Shown one piece after another: positions 52,155 through 61,056 of a DNA stretch of 64,000 bases. The notes below the pieces were generated by a model, which saw nothing but the letters and a program-made list of their open reading frames with translations, made no database searches and was not told the DNA's origin. The stretch comes from Amycolatopsis sp. NBRC 101858. Lineage in GTDB: Bacteria > Actinomycetota > Actinomycetes > Mycobacteriales > Pseudonocardiaceae. The DNA is taken from the NCBI RefSeq assembly GCF_030269325.1, contig NZ_BSTD01000010.1:79597-143596 (forward strand), given 5' to 3'. The position numbers and the translations under genes were made by a program. Position 1 is the first letter of the stretch. Every line of letters starts with the position of its first letter.

Positions 52155-53156
52155 GTGCGGTCCTCGCGCGCGATCACGGCGGTCGACTCGCACACCGAGG
52201 GCATGCCGACGCGGGTGGTGACCGGCGGCGTCGGCCCGATCCCCGGCACCACGATGGCCGAGCGCCGCCGGTACTTCATGGAAAACCTCGACCATATCCG
52301 GCAGTTCCTGATGCACGAGCCGCGTGGGCACTCGGCGATGAGCGGCGCGATCCTGCAGCCGCCCCTGCGCGACGACGCCGACTGGGGTGTCGTGTACATC
52401 GAGGTGTCCGGCTGCCTGCCGATGTGCGGCCACGGCACCATCGGCGTCGCCACGGTGCTGGTCGAGACCGGCATGGTCGAGGTGACCGAGCCGGTGACCG
52501 TGGTGCGCCTGGACACCCCGGCCGGGCTCGTGCACGCGGAGGTCACCGTTCGCGACGGCCGCGCCGAACGGGTCAAGCTCCGCAACGTCGCGTCGTTCCT
52601 GCATGAGCGCGACGCCGTCGTGGACGTGCCCGGCCTCGGCGAGGTGCGCTACGACCTGGCCTACGGCGGGAACTTCTACGCCATCCTCGATCTGTCCCAA
52701 GTGGACATCCCGTTCGAACGGTCCGCAAAGGACCGCATCCTGAGCGCCGGACTGTCGATCATGGGCGCGATCAACGAGCAGCGCCCGCCGAAACACCCGG
52801 CCGACCCGCTGATCGGCGGCTGCAAGCACGTGCAGTTCCTCGCCCCGGGCTCGGACGCGCGGGCGTCGCGCAACGCGATGGCGATCCACCCGGGCTGGTT
52901 CGACCGCTCGCCGTGCGGCACCGGCACGTCCGCCCGGATGGCCCAGCTGCACGGCCGGGGCGAGCTGCCGTTGCACACACCGTTCGAGAACAGTTCCTTC
53001 ATCGGCACGACGTTCACCGGCGAGCTGGTGGGGGAGACCGAGGTGGGCGGGGTGCCGGCGGTGATCCCCGAGTTCTCGGGCCGCGCGTGGATCACCGGCA
53101 CGGCCACCTACCTCCTCGACCCGGACGACCCCTTCCCGGCCGGGTTCGTGCTCTAG
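52155..53156 (+). CDS. 4-Hydroxyproline 2-epimerase (proline racemase family)
   Basis: 333 residues. Both catalytic cysteines are present, Cys91 in PMCGHGT and Cys254 in DRSPCGTG, which fits 4-hydroxyproline epimerase or proline racemase, and the operon context favours epimerase. It turns trans-4-hydroxy-L-proline into the cis-D form used by the dehydrogenase encoded upstream. GTG start directly after the deaminase stop. The stop overlaps the converging darcynin-like gene by 4 bases. Confidence 0.9.
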   Translation: MRSSRAITAVDSHTEGMPTRVVTGGVGPIPGTTMAERRRYFMENLDHIRQFLMHEPRGHSAMSGAILQPPLRDDADWGVVYIEVSGCLPMCGHGTIGVATVLVETGMVEVTEPVTVVRLDTPAGLVHAEVTVRDGRAERVKLRNVASFLHERDAVVDVPGLGEVRYDLAYGGNFYAILDLSQVDIPFERSAKDRILSAGLSIMGAINEQRPPKHPADPLIGGCKHVQFLAPGSDARASRNAMAIHPGWFDRSPCGTGTSARMAQLHGRGELPLHTPFENSSFIGTTFTGELVGETEVGGVPAVIPEFSGRAWITGTATYLLDPDDPFPAGFVL

Positions 53157-53503
53157 GACGTGATGCTGGCGACCGCGTCGACGCCGTAGTTGTTCGCGTA
53201 CCCGTTCTCGACGCCGACCAGGATCTCGGCGACCTCGAACCAGCGGTCCCAGAACGGAGTTTCGCGGAGGGCGTCGACCAGCCGCTGGTACGCCGCGTGG
53301 TCGACGGCCTCCCACACCCACACGTCGGTTACGCGCGCCGAGTAGAACTCGGTGTCGTAAAAGCGCGAACGGACACCTTTCGCCTTCTCCTCGATCGCCG
53401 GGACGACCTCGGTGCGGAACGCTTCGATGCGCTGCTCGACGGTCAGGGCCAGCCACTCGGGCGTCGTCTTGACCAGCATGAAGGCGGTCACCGTCGGGGT
53501 CAC
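53153..53503 (-). CDS. Darcynin-like small protein
   Basis: 116 residues, MTPTVTAFMLVKTTPEWLALTVEQR...FYDTEFYSARVTDVWVWEAVD..., the darcynin pattern: a ferredoxin-like dimer of unknown function. GTG 53503 overlaps the previous stop (GTGA), so it is cotranscribed with the NAD epimerase gene. Confidence 0.78.
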   Translation of the reverse strand: MTPTVTAFMLVKTTPEWLALTVEQRIEAFRTEVVPAIEEKAKGVRSRFYDTEFYSARVTDVWVWEAVDHAAYQRLVDALRETPFWDRWFEVAEILVGVENGYANNYGVDAVASITS

Positions 53504-54390
53504 GCGTAGGCCCCCGCTTCGATGTCCTCGACCAGCGTCGGCCCGGACGGCGTCCAGCCGAGCAGTTCGCGGGTACGGGAGCTGGACGCGGACATGTCCA
53601 GGCCGAAGAACCGGCCGATGAACCCGAAGTGCTCGACGGCGTTCTCCGGGGCGACCGACACCACCGGCAGGTCGAGGCTGCGCCCGATCGCCTCGGCGAT
53701 CTCCCGCGTCGTCACGGCTTCTTCGGCGACGGCGTGCAGCCGCGACCCCGCCGGCGCGCCTTCCAGGCCGAGCCGGACGACCTGGGCCGCGGCCGGGCGG
53801 TGCACCGCGGACCAGGCGGCGTCGCCATCGCCGATGAACCCGGACACGCCGTGCCGCCGGGCCGCCGCCGTGATGGCCGCCAGGAACCCGGGGTCGCCGA
53901 CGCCGTGCACCGACGGCGCGAAGCGGACGCTGACCACCCGGACGCCCTTGTCCACGTACTCGAGGGCGAGGTTCTCCCCGCCGCCGCGCATCGAGCCCGG
54001 GCCGACCGCCGGGGACACGTCGGTCTCGACCGCGGGCCGGCCCCGGACCAGGCCCGCGAGGGCGCCGGCGAGCACGAACGGCCGGTCGGTGCCGGCGAGC
54101 GCGCCCGCCATCGCCTCGATGGCGGCCCGCTCGGTCCGGTTGTTCTCCGCCGGGTTGCCCCAGTCGTGCTTGTTGCCCAGGTGGACGACGGCGTGGGCGT
54201 CGATCGCGCCGTCGCGGAGACCGTCGAGGTCGTCGAGGTCGCCGCGACGGACCCGGGCGCCCGCCTGGGCGAGCTTGAGGGCCGCGGCGTCCGAGCGGGC
54301 GAGGCCGGTGACCTCGTGCCCGGCGCCGAGCAGTTCGCCGACGACGGCCGTGCCGATCCACCCGGTCGCTCCGGTGACGAACACGTGCAT
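53500..54390 (-). CDS. NAD-dependent epimerase/dehydratase family protein
   Basis: 296 residues, extended SDR: VFVTGATGWIGTAVVGELL, VVHLGNKHDWGN and SVRFAPSVHG. The Tyr-x3-Lys is not clear. The start codon follows a GGAGCAGC site. An operator-like palindrome is located 22 bases upstream. Transcribed with the darcynin-like gene. Confidence 0.85.
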   Translation of the reverse strand: MHVFVTGATGWIGTAVVGELLGAGHEVTGLARSDAAALKLAQAGARVRRGDLDDLDGLRDGAIDAHAVVHLGNKHDWGNPAENNRTERAAIEAMAGALAGTDRPFVLAGALAGLVRGRPAVETDVSPAVGPGSMRGGGENLALEYVDKGVRVVSVRFAPSVHGVGDPGFLAAITAAARRHGVSGFIGDGDAAWSAVHRPAAAQVVRLGLEGAPAGSRLHAVAEEAVTTREIAEAIGRSLDLPVVSVAPENAVEHFGFIGRFFGLDMSASSSRTRELLGWTPSGPTLVEDIEAGAYA

Positions 54391-54411
54391 GGTGCTGCTC
54401 CTTCTTCGGGA

Positions 54412-54426
54412 TACTCGTTACGAGTA
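54412..54426. promoter_or_regulatory. Palindrome TACTCGT-T-ACGAGTA
   Basis: Perfect 15-base inverted repeat in front of the epimerase-darcynin unit. No regulator gene is adjacent, so the cognate protein is encoded elsewhere. The sequence fits a HxlR- or TetR-sized site. Confidence 0.6.
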
Positions 54427-54484
54427 CGAAGCTAGGAGCGGCGGTGCTGTTCGTGCCACGCAACTTCGGCAACCCACAGTTGCG

Positions 54485-56044
54485 TCAAGCGCAAGTAGTG
54501 GTCGTCCCGGTGCCGGTTCCGGTGCCCTGGTAGCCGAACTCCACCGACTGGCCGGGGGACAGGGCGCCGTTGAAGCCCGCGTTCGTGAACCGGACCGTGC
54601 CGGTGTCGCCGCTGCGCCCGGCGTTCCACGCGGAGGTGATCGCGGCGCCCACGGGCAGGGCCGCGGTGACCGTCCAGCCGGTGATCGCGGCGGTTCCGGC
54701 GGTGACGCGGACCGTCGTGACGAACCCGCCCGTCCACTGGTTCACCGACGCCGAGGCCGTGCAGGTGCCGCCCGGCGGCGGCGTGGTGGGAGTGGTGGTC
54801 GGGGTGGTGGGGGGCGTGCTGCCGGGGCCGTCGGTGAGGACCGGCGTCGACCAGTCGCGCCACTCGGCCAGGTTTCCGGCCTTCTTGGCCGAGATCCGGA
54901 AGGTGCCGGCCGCGCTGCCCGTCTTCAGCAGGAACTTCTGGATGTTCTGCTGCAGCGGTGTCCGCCATTCGGGCCGCGACGCGCAGTGCGTGCCGTCCTG
55001 GACGTCGGACCAGTAGCTGATGTTCTCGCCCGCGCCTAGCGCCTGGTAGACCTCCGCGCCGGCCAGTGCCGCGACGCTGCCGGAGCGTGCGCCGAGCCAG
55101 TCGATGTGCGGGTTCTCCATGACGAACAGCCCGCGCGGCGCGACCAGCGCGACCAGTTCGTGGGTGTCCACCGGCAGCGACGCGGGATTGCCGGTGTACG
55201 CGCTGAAGGCGTCGCCGAACCACGGCTGCTCCCCGTAGGCGTTGCTCAGCGGCTGCGAGCCGCTTTCGCCGGGGATCCCGCGCAGGATCGGGACGCCGGC
55301 CGTGCCCGACTCGATCGGCATGGTGAGGGCGATGCGCTGGTCCAGCGCGCCGATCGCGAAGGCGCTCTTCCCGTACCGCGAACACCCGGTGACGCCGAGC
55401 GCGTCCGCCTTGAGGACCCCGCCGCCGGACTGCTCGACGACGTCGATGATCCGGCTCACGCCCCAGGCCCAGGCGGCCAGCAGCCCGGTGCTGCTGGAGG
55501 CGCCGTAGATGCTGTAGAACGCGCCCTGTTTGTTGTTTCGCGGGGTGCCTTCCTTGCCGACGGCGAGGGGGTCGTAGGTGATGACGGCGGCGCCGGACGC
55601 CTTGATGGTCGCGGTGTCCGCGCCGAATCCGCCGACCACGACGACCGCAGGAAATGGACCGGAACCGCTGGGCAGCTGGACACCCGCGGAGAAACTGGCA
55701 CTGCGGCCGTTTTCACTCACGTTCACGGTGATTCCGGTGTTCGACACCGTGCCGGTGACACTCGCGGGTTTCGCCGGCTTCGAACCGTAGACCGTGCGCT
55801 CGGCGAGCTTCTTGATCTCCTCGCGACGGCACCGCCAGTCGGACTTGGCGGTGATGCGCGTGCCGTCGATCTTCTTGAAGGGATCGGGAAGTTTCGCGGT
55901 GCTGGGCCACGACGCCGGCACGGAGACGGGACAGTCGGCGCCGTCGTCCTCGACCGCCGCGGCGGCGCCGGAGGCGAACGTGACGACGCCGCCGAAGCCG
56001 GTCAGCGTGGCCGCGAACAGGACGAGGGCAGGACGGATCCGCAC
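54485..56044 (-). CDS. Secreted glucuronoyl esterase (CE15) with CBM2
   Basis: 519 residues: N-terminal signal peptide (MRIRPALVLFAATLTGFGGVVTFASGAAAA), CE15 catalytic domain to about 400 with the family signature GVTGCSRYGK (Ser212), a Pro/Thr linker (TPPTTPTTTPTTPPPGG), then a type 2 carbohydrate-binding module with the two cysteines at its ends (CTASASVNQW ... TTTTCA). It cleaves the ester between glucuronoxylan and lignin; CBM2 anchors it to cellulose. GTG 56044 with GGAAGGAG 5 bases before. Plant-biomass degradation gene, exported. Confidence 0.92.
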   Translation of the reverse strand: MRIRPALVLFAATLTGFGGVVTFASGAAAAVEDDGADCPVSVPASWPSTAKLPDPFKKIDGTRITAKSDWRCRREEIKKLAERTVYGSKPAKPASVTGTVSNTGITVNVSENGRSASFSAGVQLPSGSGPFPAVVVVGGFGADTATIKASGAAVITYDPLAVGKEGTPRNNKQGAFYSIYGASSSTGLLAAWAWGVSRIIDVVEQSGGGVLKADALGVTGCSRYGKSAFAIGALDQRIALTMPIESGTAGVPILRGIPGESGSQPLSNAYGEQPWFGDAFSAYTGNPASLPVDTHELVALVAPRGLFVMENPHIDWLGARSGSVAALAGAEVYQALGAGENISYWSDVQDGTHCASRPEWRTPLQQNIQKFLLKTGSAAGTFRISAKKAGNLAEWRDWSTPVLTDGPGSTPPTTPTTTPTTPPPGGTCTASASVNQWTGGFVTTVRVTAGTAAITGWTVTAALPVGAAITSAWNAGRSGDTGTVRFTNAGFNGALSPGQSVEFGYQGTGTGTGTTTTCA

Positions 56045-56142
56045 CGGGTGCTCCTTCCGGAAAATTGTCCCCGGAAAACGGTAGATCCGTTTTGCGTCGG
56101 CCGTCAAGAAGGCGCAGGAGTCCGAAACTTTCGAATTCCGGG

Positions 56143-57885
56143 TTATTCCGAAACTTTCGCGTGCTCGGCGTCGACGCGGGTGGTCACGCCGGTTTCGACG
56201 ATCGTCCTCGTCGCCTCCACCGACGCGTACGTCCACAGGATGCGCATCGGCTCGGTCGCCGAGGCGTTGCGGAACCGGTGCGGGGTGCCCGCGTCGACGT
56301 ACGTCGTGTCGAACCGCTCGAGGTGGTGCTCGGTCCCGTCGATCTCCACGATCGCCGAGCCTTCGAGGATCACCACGCTCTCCGGGCAGTTGTGCGTGTG
56401 CAGCGGGATGCCCGCGCCGCCCTCGAAGTGCGTGGTGCCGTTGAGGAACGCCTGCGCGCCGATCGCGCGAGTCACCAACGGCACGGTGCTCGCGCCGCCA
56501 CCACGGTGGTGCGCGGGCAGCGATGCCGGGCGCAGCACCGACGGCGGGAACGACGTCGACCCCGGTCCGCGCCACACGGTCTTCGTGTTGGTGAACTCGC
56601 GGATCCCTTCGGCGCCCAGCTCGCGGCCGTACCCGGACTTCTTGATACCGCCGAACGGCAGCCGCGGGTCGGAGGCGACCATCCCGTTGACGAACACCGC
56701 GCCGGCCTCGAACCGGCGCACCAGCGTCGTGGCCCGGGAGAGGTCGCGCGTCCACAACGCCGCGCCGAGGCCGAACTCCGTGCGGTTGGCGAGCACGATC
56801 GCCGCGTCCGCGTCGGGCACCCGCGTGATCGCGGCGACCGGCCCGAACGTCTCCTCGTCGAACGCCGCCATGCCCGGCGTCACGTGGTCGAGCACGGTCG
56901 GCGGGTAGCAGTACCCGGGCCCGTCGGCCGGTTTCCCGCCCAGCAGCAGGGAAGCACCCGCGTCGACGCTCCGGCGGACCTGGTCGTGCAGCGTCTCGCG
57001 CAGGTTCTCCCGCGCCAGCGGGCCGACCTCCAGTGCGGCGGCCGCCGCGGTGAACTCTCGGACGAACTCGTCAGCCACGGCTTCTTCGACGATGAACCGC
57101 TTGGCGTTGACGCAGCTCTGGCCACCGTTGACGAACCGGGCCTGGACGGCGGTGGCCGCGGCGGCGGGCACGTCGGCGTCGGCCAGCACGACGAACGGGT
57201 CGGACCCGCCCAGCTCCAGGACCTGCTTCTTCAACGCCGCCCCGGCCTGCGCGGCGATGATCGCGCCGACCTCCGTCGAGCCGGTGAAGGTGACCGCCGC
57301 GATCCGCTCGTCGGCGATGAGCCCGGCGACGGCGCCGGACTCCACGAGCAGCACCTGGACCAGCCCGTCGGGTGTTCCCGCGTCCCGCACGACGTCGGCG
57401 ATGGCCAGCGCGCACTGCGGGACGTTGGCCGCGTGCTTGAGGACGATCCCGTTGCCCGCGGCGAGCGCGGGCGCGGCGAAGCGGAAGAACTGCCAGAACG
57501 GGTAGTTCCACGGCATGACGGCCAGCACCACGCCGAGCGGGTCGTGCACGACGACGCTGTCGGGCGGGATCGGCCGGTCGGCGAGGTAGGTGGCCGCCTG
57601 CCCGGCGTAGTGCTCGCACGTCACCGCGCACTTCTCGATCTCGGCTTCGGCCTCGCCGAGCGGCTTGCCCATCTCCGCGGTGATCAGCCGGGCGTACTTC
57701 TCTTTGCCCGCCCGGAGAACGCGGGCCAGCTCTCGCAGCAGGCCCACCCGGCCGGTGACGTCGAGGGTGCGCCAGTGCGCCTGAGCGACGGCGGCCGCGT
57801 CGAGCGCGGCCTCGACGTCCACGGTGGACTGCGGGGTGAACCGGGCCAGCTCGGTGCCGGTGGCCGGGTCGACGGACAGGATCAT
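56143..57885 (-). CDS. Aldehyde dehydrogenase fused to a C-terminal cupin
   Basis: 580 residues: succinate-semialdehyde-dehydrogenase-like ALDH from 1 to about 455 with general base Glu224 (LELGGSDP) and nucleophile Cys258 (GGQSCVN), then a RmlC-type cupin of about 115 residues with the metal motif PLHTHNCPESVVILEG and YVDAGTPHRFRN. The join is continuous with no stop. Substrate may be glutamate semialdehyde, 2-oxoglutarate semialdehyde or succinate semialdehyde; the upstream RocD makes the first. ATG 57885 overlaps the previous stop. Fusion is unusual and is last in the RpiR operon. Confidence 0.88.
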   Translation of the reverse strand: MILSVDPATGTELARFTPQSTVDVEAALDAAAVAQAHWRTLDVTGRVGLLRELARVLRAGKEKYARLITAEMGKPLGEAEAEIEKCAVTCEHYAGQAATYLADRPIPPDSVVVHDPLGVVLAVMPWNYPFWQFFRFAAPALAAGNGIVLKHAANVPQCALAIADVVRDAGTPDGLVQVLLVESGAVAGLIADERIAAVTFTGSTEVGAIIAAQAGAALKKQVLELGGSDPFVVLADADVPAAAATAVQARFVNGGQSCVNAKRFIVEEAVADEFVREFTAAAAALEVGPLARENLRETLHDQVRRSVDAGASLLLGGKPADGPGYCYPPTVLDHVTPGMAAFDEETFGPVAAITRVPDADAAIVLANRTEFGLGAALWTRDLSRATTLVRRFEAGAVFVNGMVASDPRLPFGGIKKSGYGRELGAEGIREFTNTKTVWRGPGSTSFPPSVLRPASLPAHHRGGGASTVPLVTRAIGAQAFLNGTTHFEGGAGIPLHTHNCPESVVILEGSAIVEIDGTEHHLERFDTTYVDAGTPHRFRNASATEPMRILWTYASVEATRTIVETGVTTRVDAEHAKVSE

Positions 57886-58955
57886 CGGGCGCTCACCTTC
57901 GTCAGGGCGTGGGCGACGGCCTCGGCGAACCCGGCCGTGCCGAGGGAGCCGCCGAGGTCGCGGGTGCGGGTGGCGGGGTCGTCGAGCACGGTGTCGACGG
58001 CGGTGGTGATCAGCCCGGCGGCCTTGACCAGGCCGGGGTCGTCGTCGCGGCGGCCGCGCCAGTCGAGCAGCATCGCCGCGGAGAGGATGAGCGAGGTCGG
58101 GTTCGCGACGCCGAGCCCGGCGATGTCCGGCGCGGACCCGTGCTGGGCCTGTCCGACGCACAGGTCGTGGCCGGCGTTGATCGACCCGCCGAGGCCGAGA
58201 CCGCCGGAGAGTTCGGACGCCTCGTCGGACAGGATGTCGCCGAACATGTTGGTGGTCACCAGGACGTCGAAGCGGTCCGGGGTGCGGATGAGCAGGGCGG
58301 CCGTCGCGTCGACGATCAGCTCCTCGAGTTCGACGTCCGGGTACCGCGAAGCGACCTTCCGGACCTCGCGCAGGAACAGCCCGTCGGACAGCTTGAGCAC
58401 GTTGGCCTTGTGCACCGCGGTGACCTTGCGGCGGCGGCCGCGCGCCAGGTCGAACGCGGCCACGGCGACCCGCTCGGCGGCCTTCGCGCTCACCTTGCGG
58501 ACCGAGAGCGCGAGATCGGGGTCGGGCATGAACTCGCCGGTGCCCGCGTGCATGTTGCGGTCGGAGTAGAAGCCTTCGGTGTTCTCGCGCACGATCACGA
58601 GGTCCATCGGGGCGCGCAGCAGGCTCAGCTCCGGCCGTGAGCGGCACGGCCGGACGTTCGCGAACAGCTCGAACACCGTCCGCAGTTCGGCCGAAGGATT
58701 GATGCCGCCCTCGGCGCGCGACGGGTACTCGTAGTGCGACACCGGGCCGAGCAGGACGCCGTCCACCTGCGGGATCCGGGTCATCACCGCGGTAGGCAGG
58801 GTGGTTCCCTCGGTGGCCAGCGACGCCAGTCCGATGGCGCGGGTCTCGAACTCCAGGCCGAGCCCCAGGAGCCGGTCGGCGGCGGCGAGGACGTCGAGGG
58901 TGGCGGTGGTGATTTCGGGGCCGATGCCGTCGCCCGGCAGGACCAGGATCTTCAT
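57882..58955 (-). CDS. Isocitrate/isopropylmalate dehydrogenase-family enzyme (tartrate dehydrogenase-like)
   Basis: 357 residues: LPGDGIGPEIT, DLVIVRENTEGFYSDRN, AVHKANVLKLSDGLF (Lys) and VTTNMFGDILSDEASELSGGLG. NAD-dependent beta-decarboxylating oxidation of a hydroxy acid. It is not the leucine-pathway LeuB by context (no leuCD nearby), and the subgroup resembles tartrate/3-isopropylmalate-type dehydrogenases. Start ATG 58955 overlaps the SGNH gene end; its stop overlaps the aldehyde dehydrogenase start. Confidence 0.85.
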   Translation of the reverse strand: MKILVLPGDGIGPEITTATLDVLAAADRLLGLGLEFETRAIGLASLATEGTTLPTAVMTRIPQVDGVLLGPVSHYEYPSRAEGGINPSAELRTVFELFANVRPCRSRPELSLLRAPMDLVIVRENTEGFYSDRNMHAGTGEFMPDPDLALSVRKVSAKAAERVAVAAFDLARGRRRKVTAVHKANVLKLSDGLFLREVRKVASRYPDVELEELIVDATAALLIRTPDRFDVLVTTNMFGDILSDEASELSGGLGLGGSINAGHDLCVGQAQHGSAPDIAGLGVANPTSLILSAAMLLDWRGRRDDDPGLVKAAGLITTAVDTVLDDPATRTRDLGGSLGTAGFAEAVAHALTKVSAR

Positions 58956-59869
58956 GGGTGACGTCCTTCGGGTGCGGGGAGCAGGGCAGCGAGGTGCGGC
59001 CGCAGCCGCTCGGCGATCAGGCGGTAGCCGGCGGCGTCCGGGTGCAGGCCGTCGGCGAGGAACCCGGCGTCGGCCGGACCGAGGAGCGACGGGCCGTCGA
59101 CGACCGGCAGGCCGTGGGCGGCGTTCGCGACCTCGGCCCGCACGTCGGCGAGGGTGAGCCCGAGCGCGTTGGGCTGCCGCTCGCGTTCGGGCGCGTGCAG
59201 GGGAGTGGTGAGCAGGATCGGCGTGTCCGGGTGGCCGTCGCGGATCGTGCGGACGAACCCTTCGAGCGCGGGCCCCAGCGAGCGCGCGGAAAACGTGGCG
59301 GCGCCGTGGATGTTGACGCCGACGCACAGGCTGATGACGTCCGCTTCGGTGTCGCGGATGTACCGGGCCACCACGGGATCGAGGTGGCATTCGCCCGCGA
59401 ACCCCAGACAGCGCAACGACCAGCCCAGTTCGGTCGCCACCAGGGCGGGCCAGGTCTCGGACGGTCCGGCGGCCAGCCGGCACTGGGTGATCGAGCTGCC
59501 GTACGCGATCCAGCGCCGGCCTTCCGGTACCGGCGTCGCTTCGCCGCTCAGCTCGAGTTCCCCGAGGCTGACGGGACTCGACTGCGGCAGCCAGATCCGC
59601 ACGCGCTTGCGCCCGGCCGCAAGCCCGTCGACGTGGACCGTGGGCGAGCGGCTGAGCAGGTTCCCGTCGACCACGACGTCGATGTCGGCGGTAGTCCGCA
59701 CGTCCCAGTCGAATCCGCGCGCGTCGGTGTCGAACTCGAGCCGGACCCCGGCGGGCATCCGCGCGGCGTCGTCGAGCCGCGGGTGCAGCGATCCGGCGGG
59801 CAGCCGGCGGGGGACGAGCCGGCCGTCCTCCTCGGCGAGTTCCGCGTGGCCGCGCAGGAAGTCCTTCAC
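58952..59869 (-). CDS. SGNH/GDSL-like hydrolase
   Basis: 305 residues: an N-terminal beta-sandwich (1-110), then the SGNH domain with IAYGSSITQ (nucleophile Ser126 in GSS rather than GDS), GVNIHG and LADGLHPDAAGY (Asp/His). Family members are acyl esterases with CE2-like N-terminal domain. No signal peptide: cytoplasmic. GTG 59869 overlaps the aminotransferase stop (GTGA). Confidence 0.85.
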   Translation of the reverse strand: MKDFLRGHAELAEEDGRLVPRRLPAGSLHPRLDDAARMPAGVRLEFDTDARGFDWDVRTTADIDVVVDGNLLSRSPTVHVDGLAAGRKRVRIWLPQSSPVSLGELELSGEATPVPEGRRWIAYGSSITQCRLAAGPSETWPALVATELGWSLRCLGFAGECHLDPVVARYIRDTEADVISLCVGVNIHGAATFSARSLGPALEGFVRTIRDGHPDTPILLTTPLHAPERERQPNALGLTLADVRAEVANAAHGLPVVDGPSLLGPADAGFLADGLHPDAAGYRLIAERLRPHLAALLPAPEGRHP

Positions 59870-61056
59870 GACGCGAGCTCCTCGGCGAGCTGCCCGACGG
59901 CGTGCCGCAGGTCCTCCTCGTCGATCACCAGCGGCGGCGCGAGGCGGATCGTCGAACCGTGGGCGTCCTTTGCCAGCACGCCGCGGCGGAGCAGTCCTTC
60001 GCAGACGTCGCGGCCGCTGCGGCCGAGGACGTCGACCCCGGCCCAGAGGCCGAGCGTGCGCACCTCCCCGACGTTCGGCAGCCCGGCGAGGAGCCCGGCG
60101 AAGACCTCGCCCAGCTCGGCGGCCCGGCGCTGCGGCTCGCCGGTCGCGAGCTTGCGGACGACGGCCGTGCCGATGGCGCACGCGAGGGGGTTGCCGCCGA
60201 AGGTGCTGCCGTGCTGGCCCGGCCGCAGGACGCCGAGGACGTCCCGGCGGGACACCACCGCCGACAGCGGAACCAGCCCGCCGCCGAGCGCCTTGCCGAG
60301 CAGGTAGACGTCCGGCACGACACCGGAGTGTTCGCAGGCGAAGGTGCGCCCGGTGCGGCCGAGCCCGGATTGGATCTCGTCGGCGATCAGCAGGACGTCG
60401 TGCGCAGTGCAGGTCTCGCGGACGGTGGCGAGGTAGCCGGCCGGGGGCAGGAGCACGCCCGCTTCCCCTTGCACCGGCTCGATCAGCACCGCGACGGTGT
60501 CCTCGGTGACGGCCGCGCGCAGTGCGTCGGCGTCGCCGAACGGGACGGTGTCGAATCCCGGCGTGAACGGGCCGAAGTCCGCCGTCGCGACCGGGTCGTC
60601 GGAGAAGCCGACGATGGTCGTGGTGCGGCCGTGGAAGTTGCCGCCCGCCACGACGATCCGCGCACGCCCGGCCGGCACGCCCTTGACCGTGTAGCCCCAC
60701 TTCCGGGCCACCTTGATCGCCGTCTCGACCGCTTCGGCGCCGGTGTTCATCGGCAGCACCAGGTCCATCCCGGCGAGCGCGGCCAGTTCCTCGCTGAAGG
60801 TGCCGAGCCGGTCGTGGTGGAACGCGCGGCTGGTCAGCGTGAGCCGGTCCAGCTGCTCGTGGGCCACGGACAGGAGCTCCTTGTCGCCGTGGCCGAAGTT
60901 CAGGGCGCTGTACCCGGCGAGGAGGTCGAGGTAGCGCCGGCCCTCCACGTCGGTGACCCAGGCACCGCGTCCTTCGGCCAGCACGACGGGCAGCGGGTGG
61001 TAGTTGCGGGCGGTACCGGCCTCGACGCGGCTGATTTCTTCGGTCGTCGCGCTCAC
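59866..61056 (-). CDS. rocD: Ornithine aminotransferase
   Basis: 396 residues, class III PLP aminotransferase. Conserved LPMNTGAEAVETAIKVARKWGY, FHGRTTT, ADEIQSGLGRTG and the PLP lysine Lys245 in LLGKALGGG. It transfers the delta-amino group of ornithine to 2-oxoglutarate, giving glutamate-5-semialdehyde/P5C and glutamate. Its place between an RpiR regulator and an aldehyde dehydrogenase suits amino acid catabolism, and P5C is the substrate of the reductase encoded at 14549. Confidence 0.92.
   Translation of the reverse strand: MSATTEEISRVEAGTARNYHPLPVVLAEGRGAWVTDVEGRRYLDLLAGYSALNFGHGDKELLSVAHEQLDRLTLTSRAFHHDRLGTFSEELAALAGMDLVLPMNTGAEAVETAIKVARKWGYTVKGVPAGRARIVVAGGNFHGRTTTIVGFSDDPVATADFGPFTPGFDTVPFGDADALRAAVTEDTVAVLIEPVQGEAGVLLPPAGYLATVRETCTAHDVLLIADEIQSGLGRTGRTFACEHSGVVPDVYLLGKALGGGLVPLSAVVSRRDVLGVLRPGQHGSTFGGNPLACAIGTAVVRKLATGEPQRRAAELGEVFAGLLAGLPNVGEVRTLGLWAGVDVLGRSGRDVCEGLLRRGVLAKDAHGSTIRLAPPLVIDEEDLRHAVGQLAEELAS

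Noticed and set aside
46151..53156. PLP dehydratase at 46151 as part of the hydroxyproline operon
   Set aside because: A convergent minus-strand gene (47099-47602) separates them.
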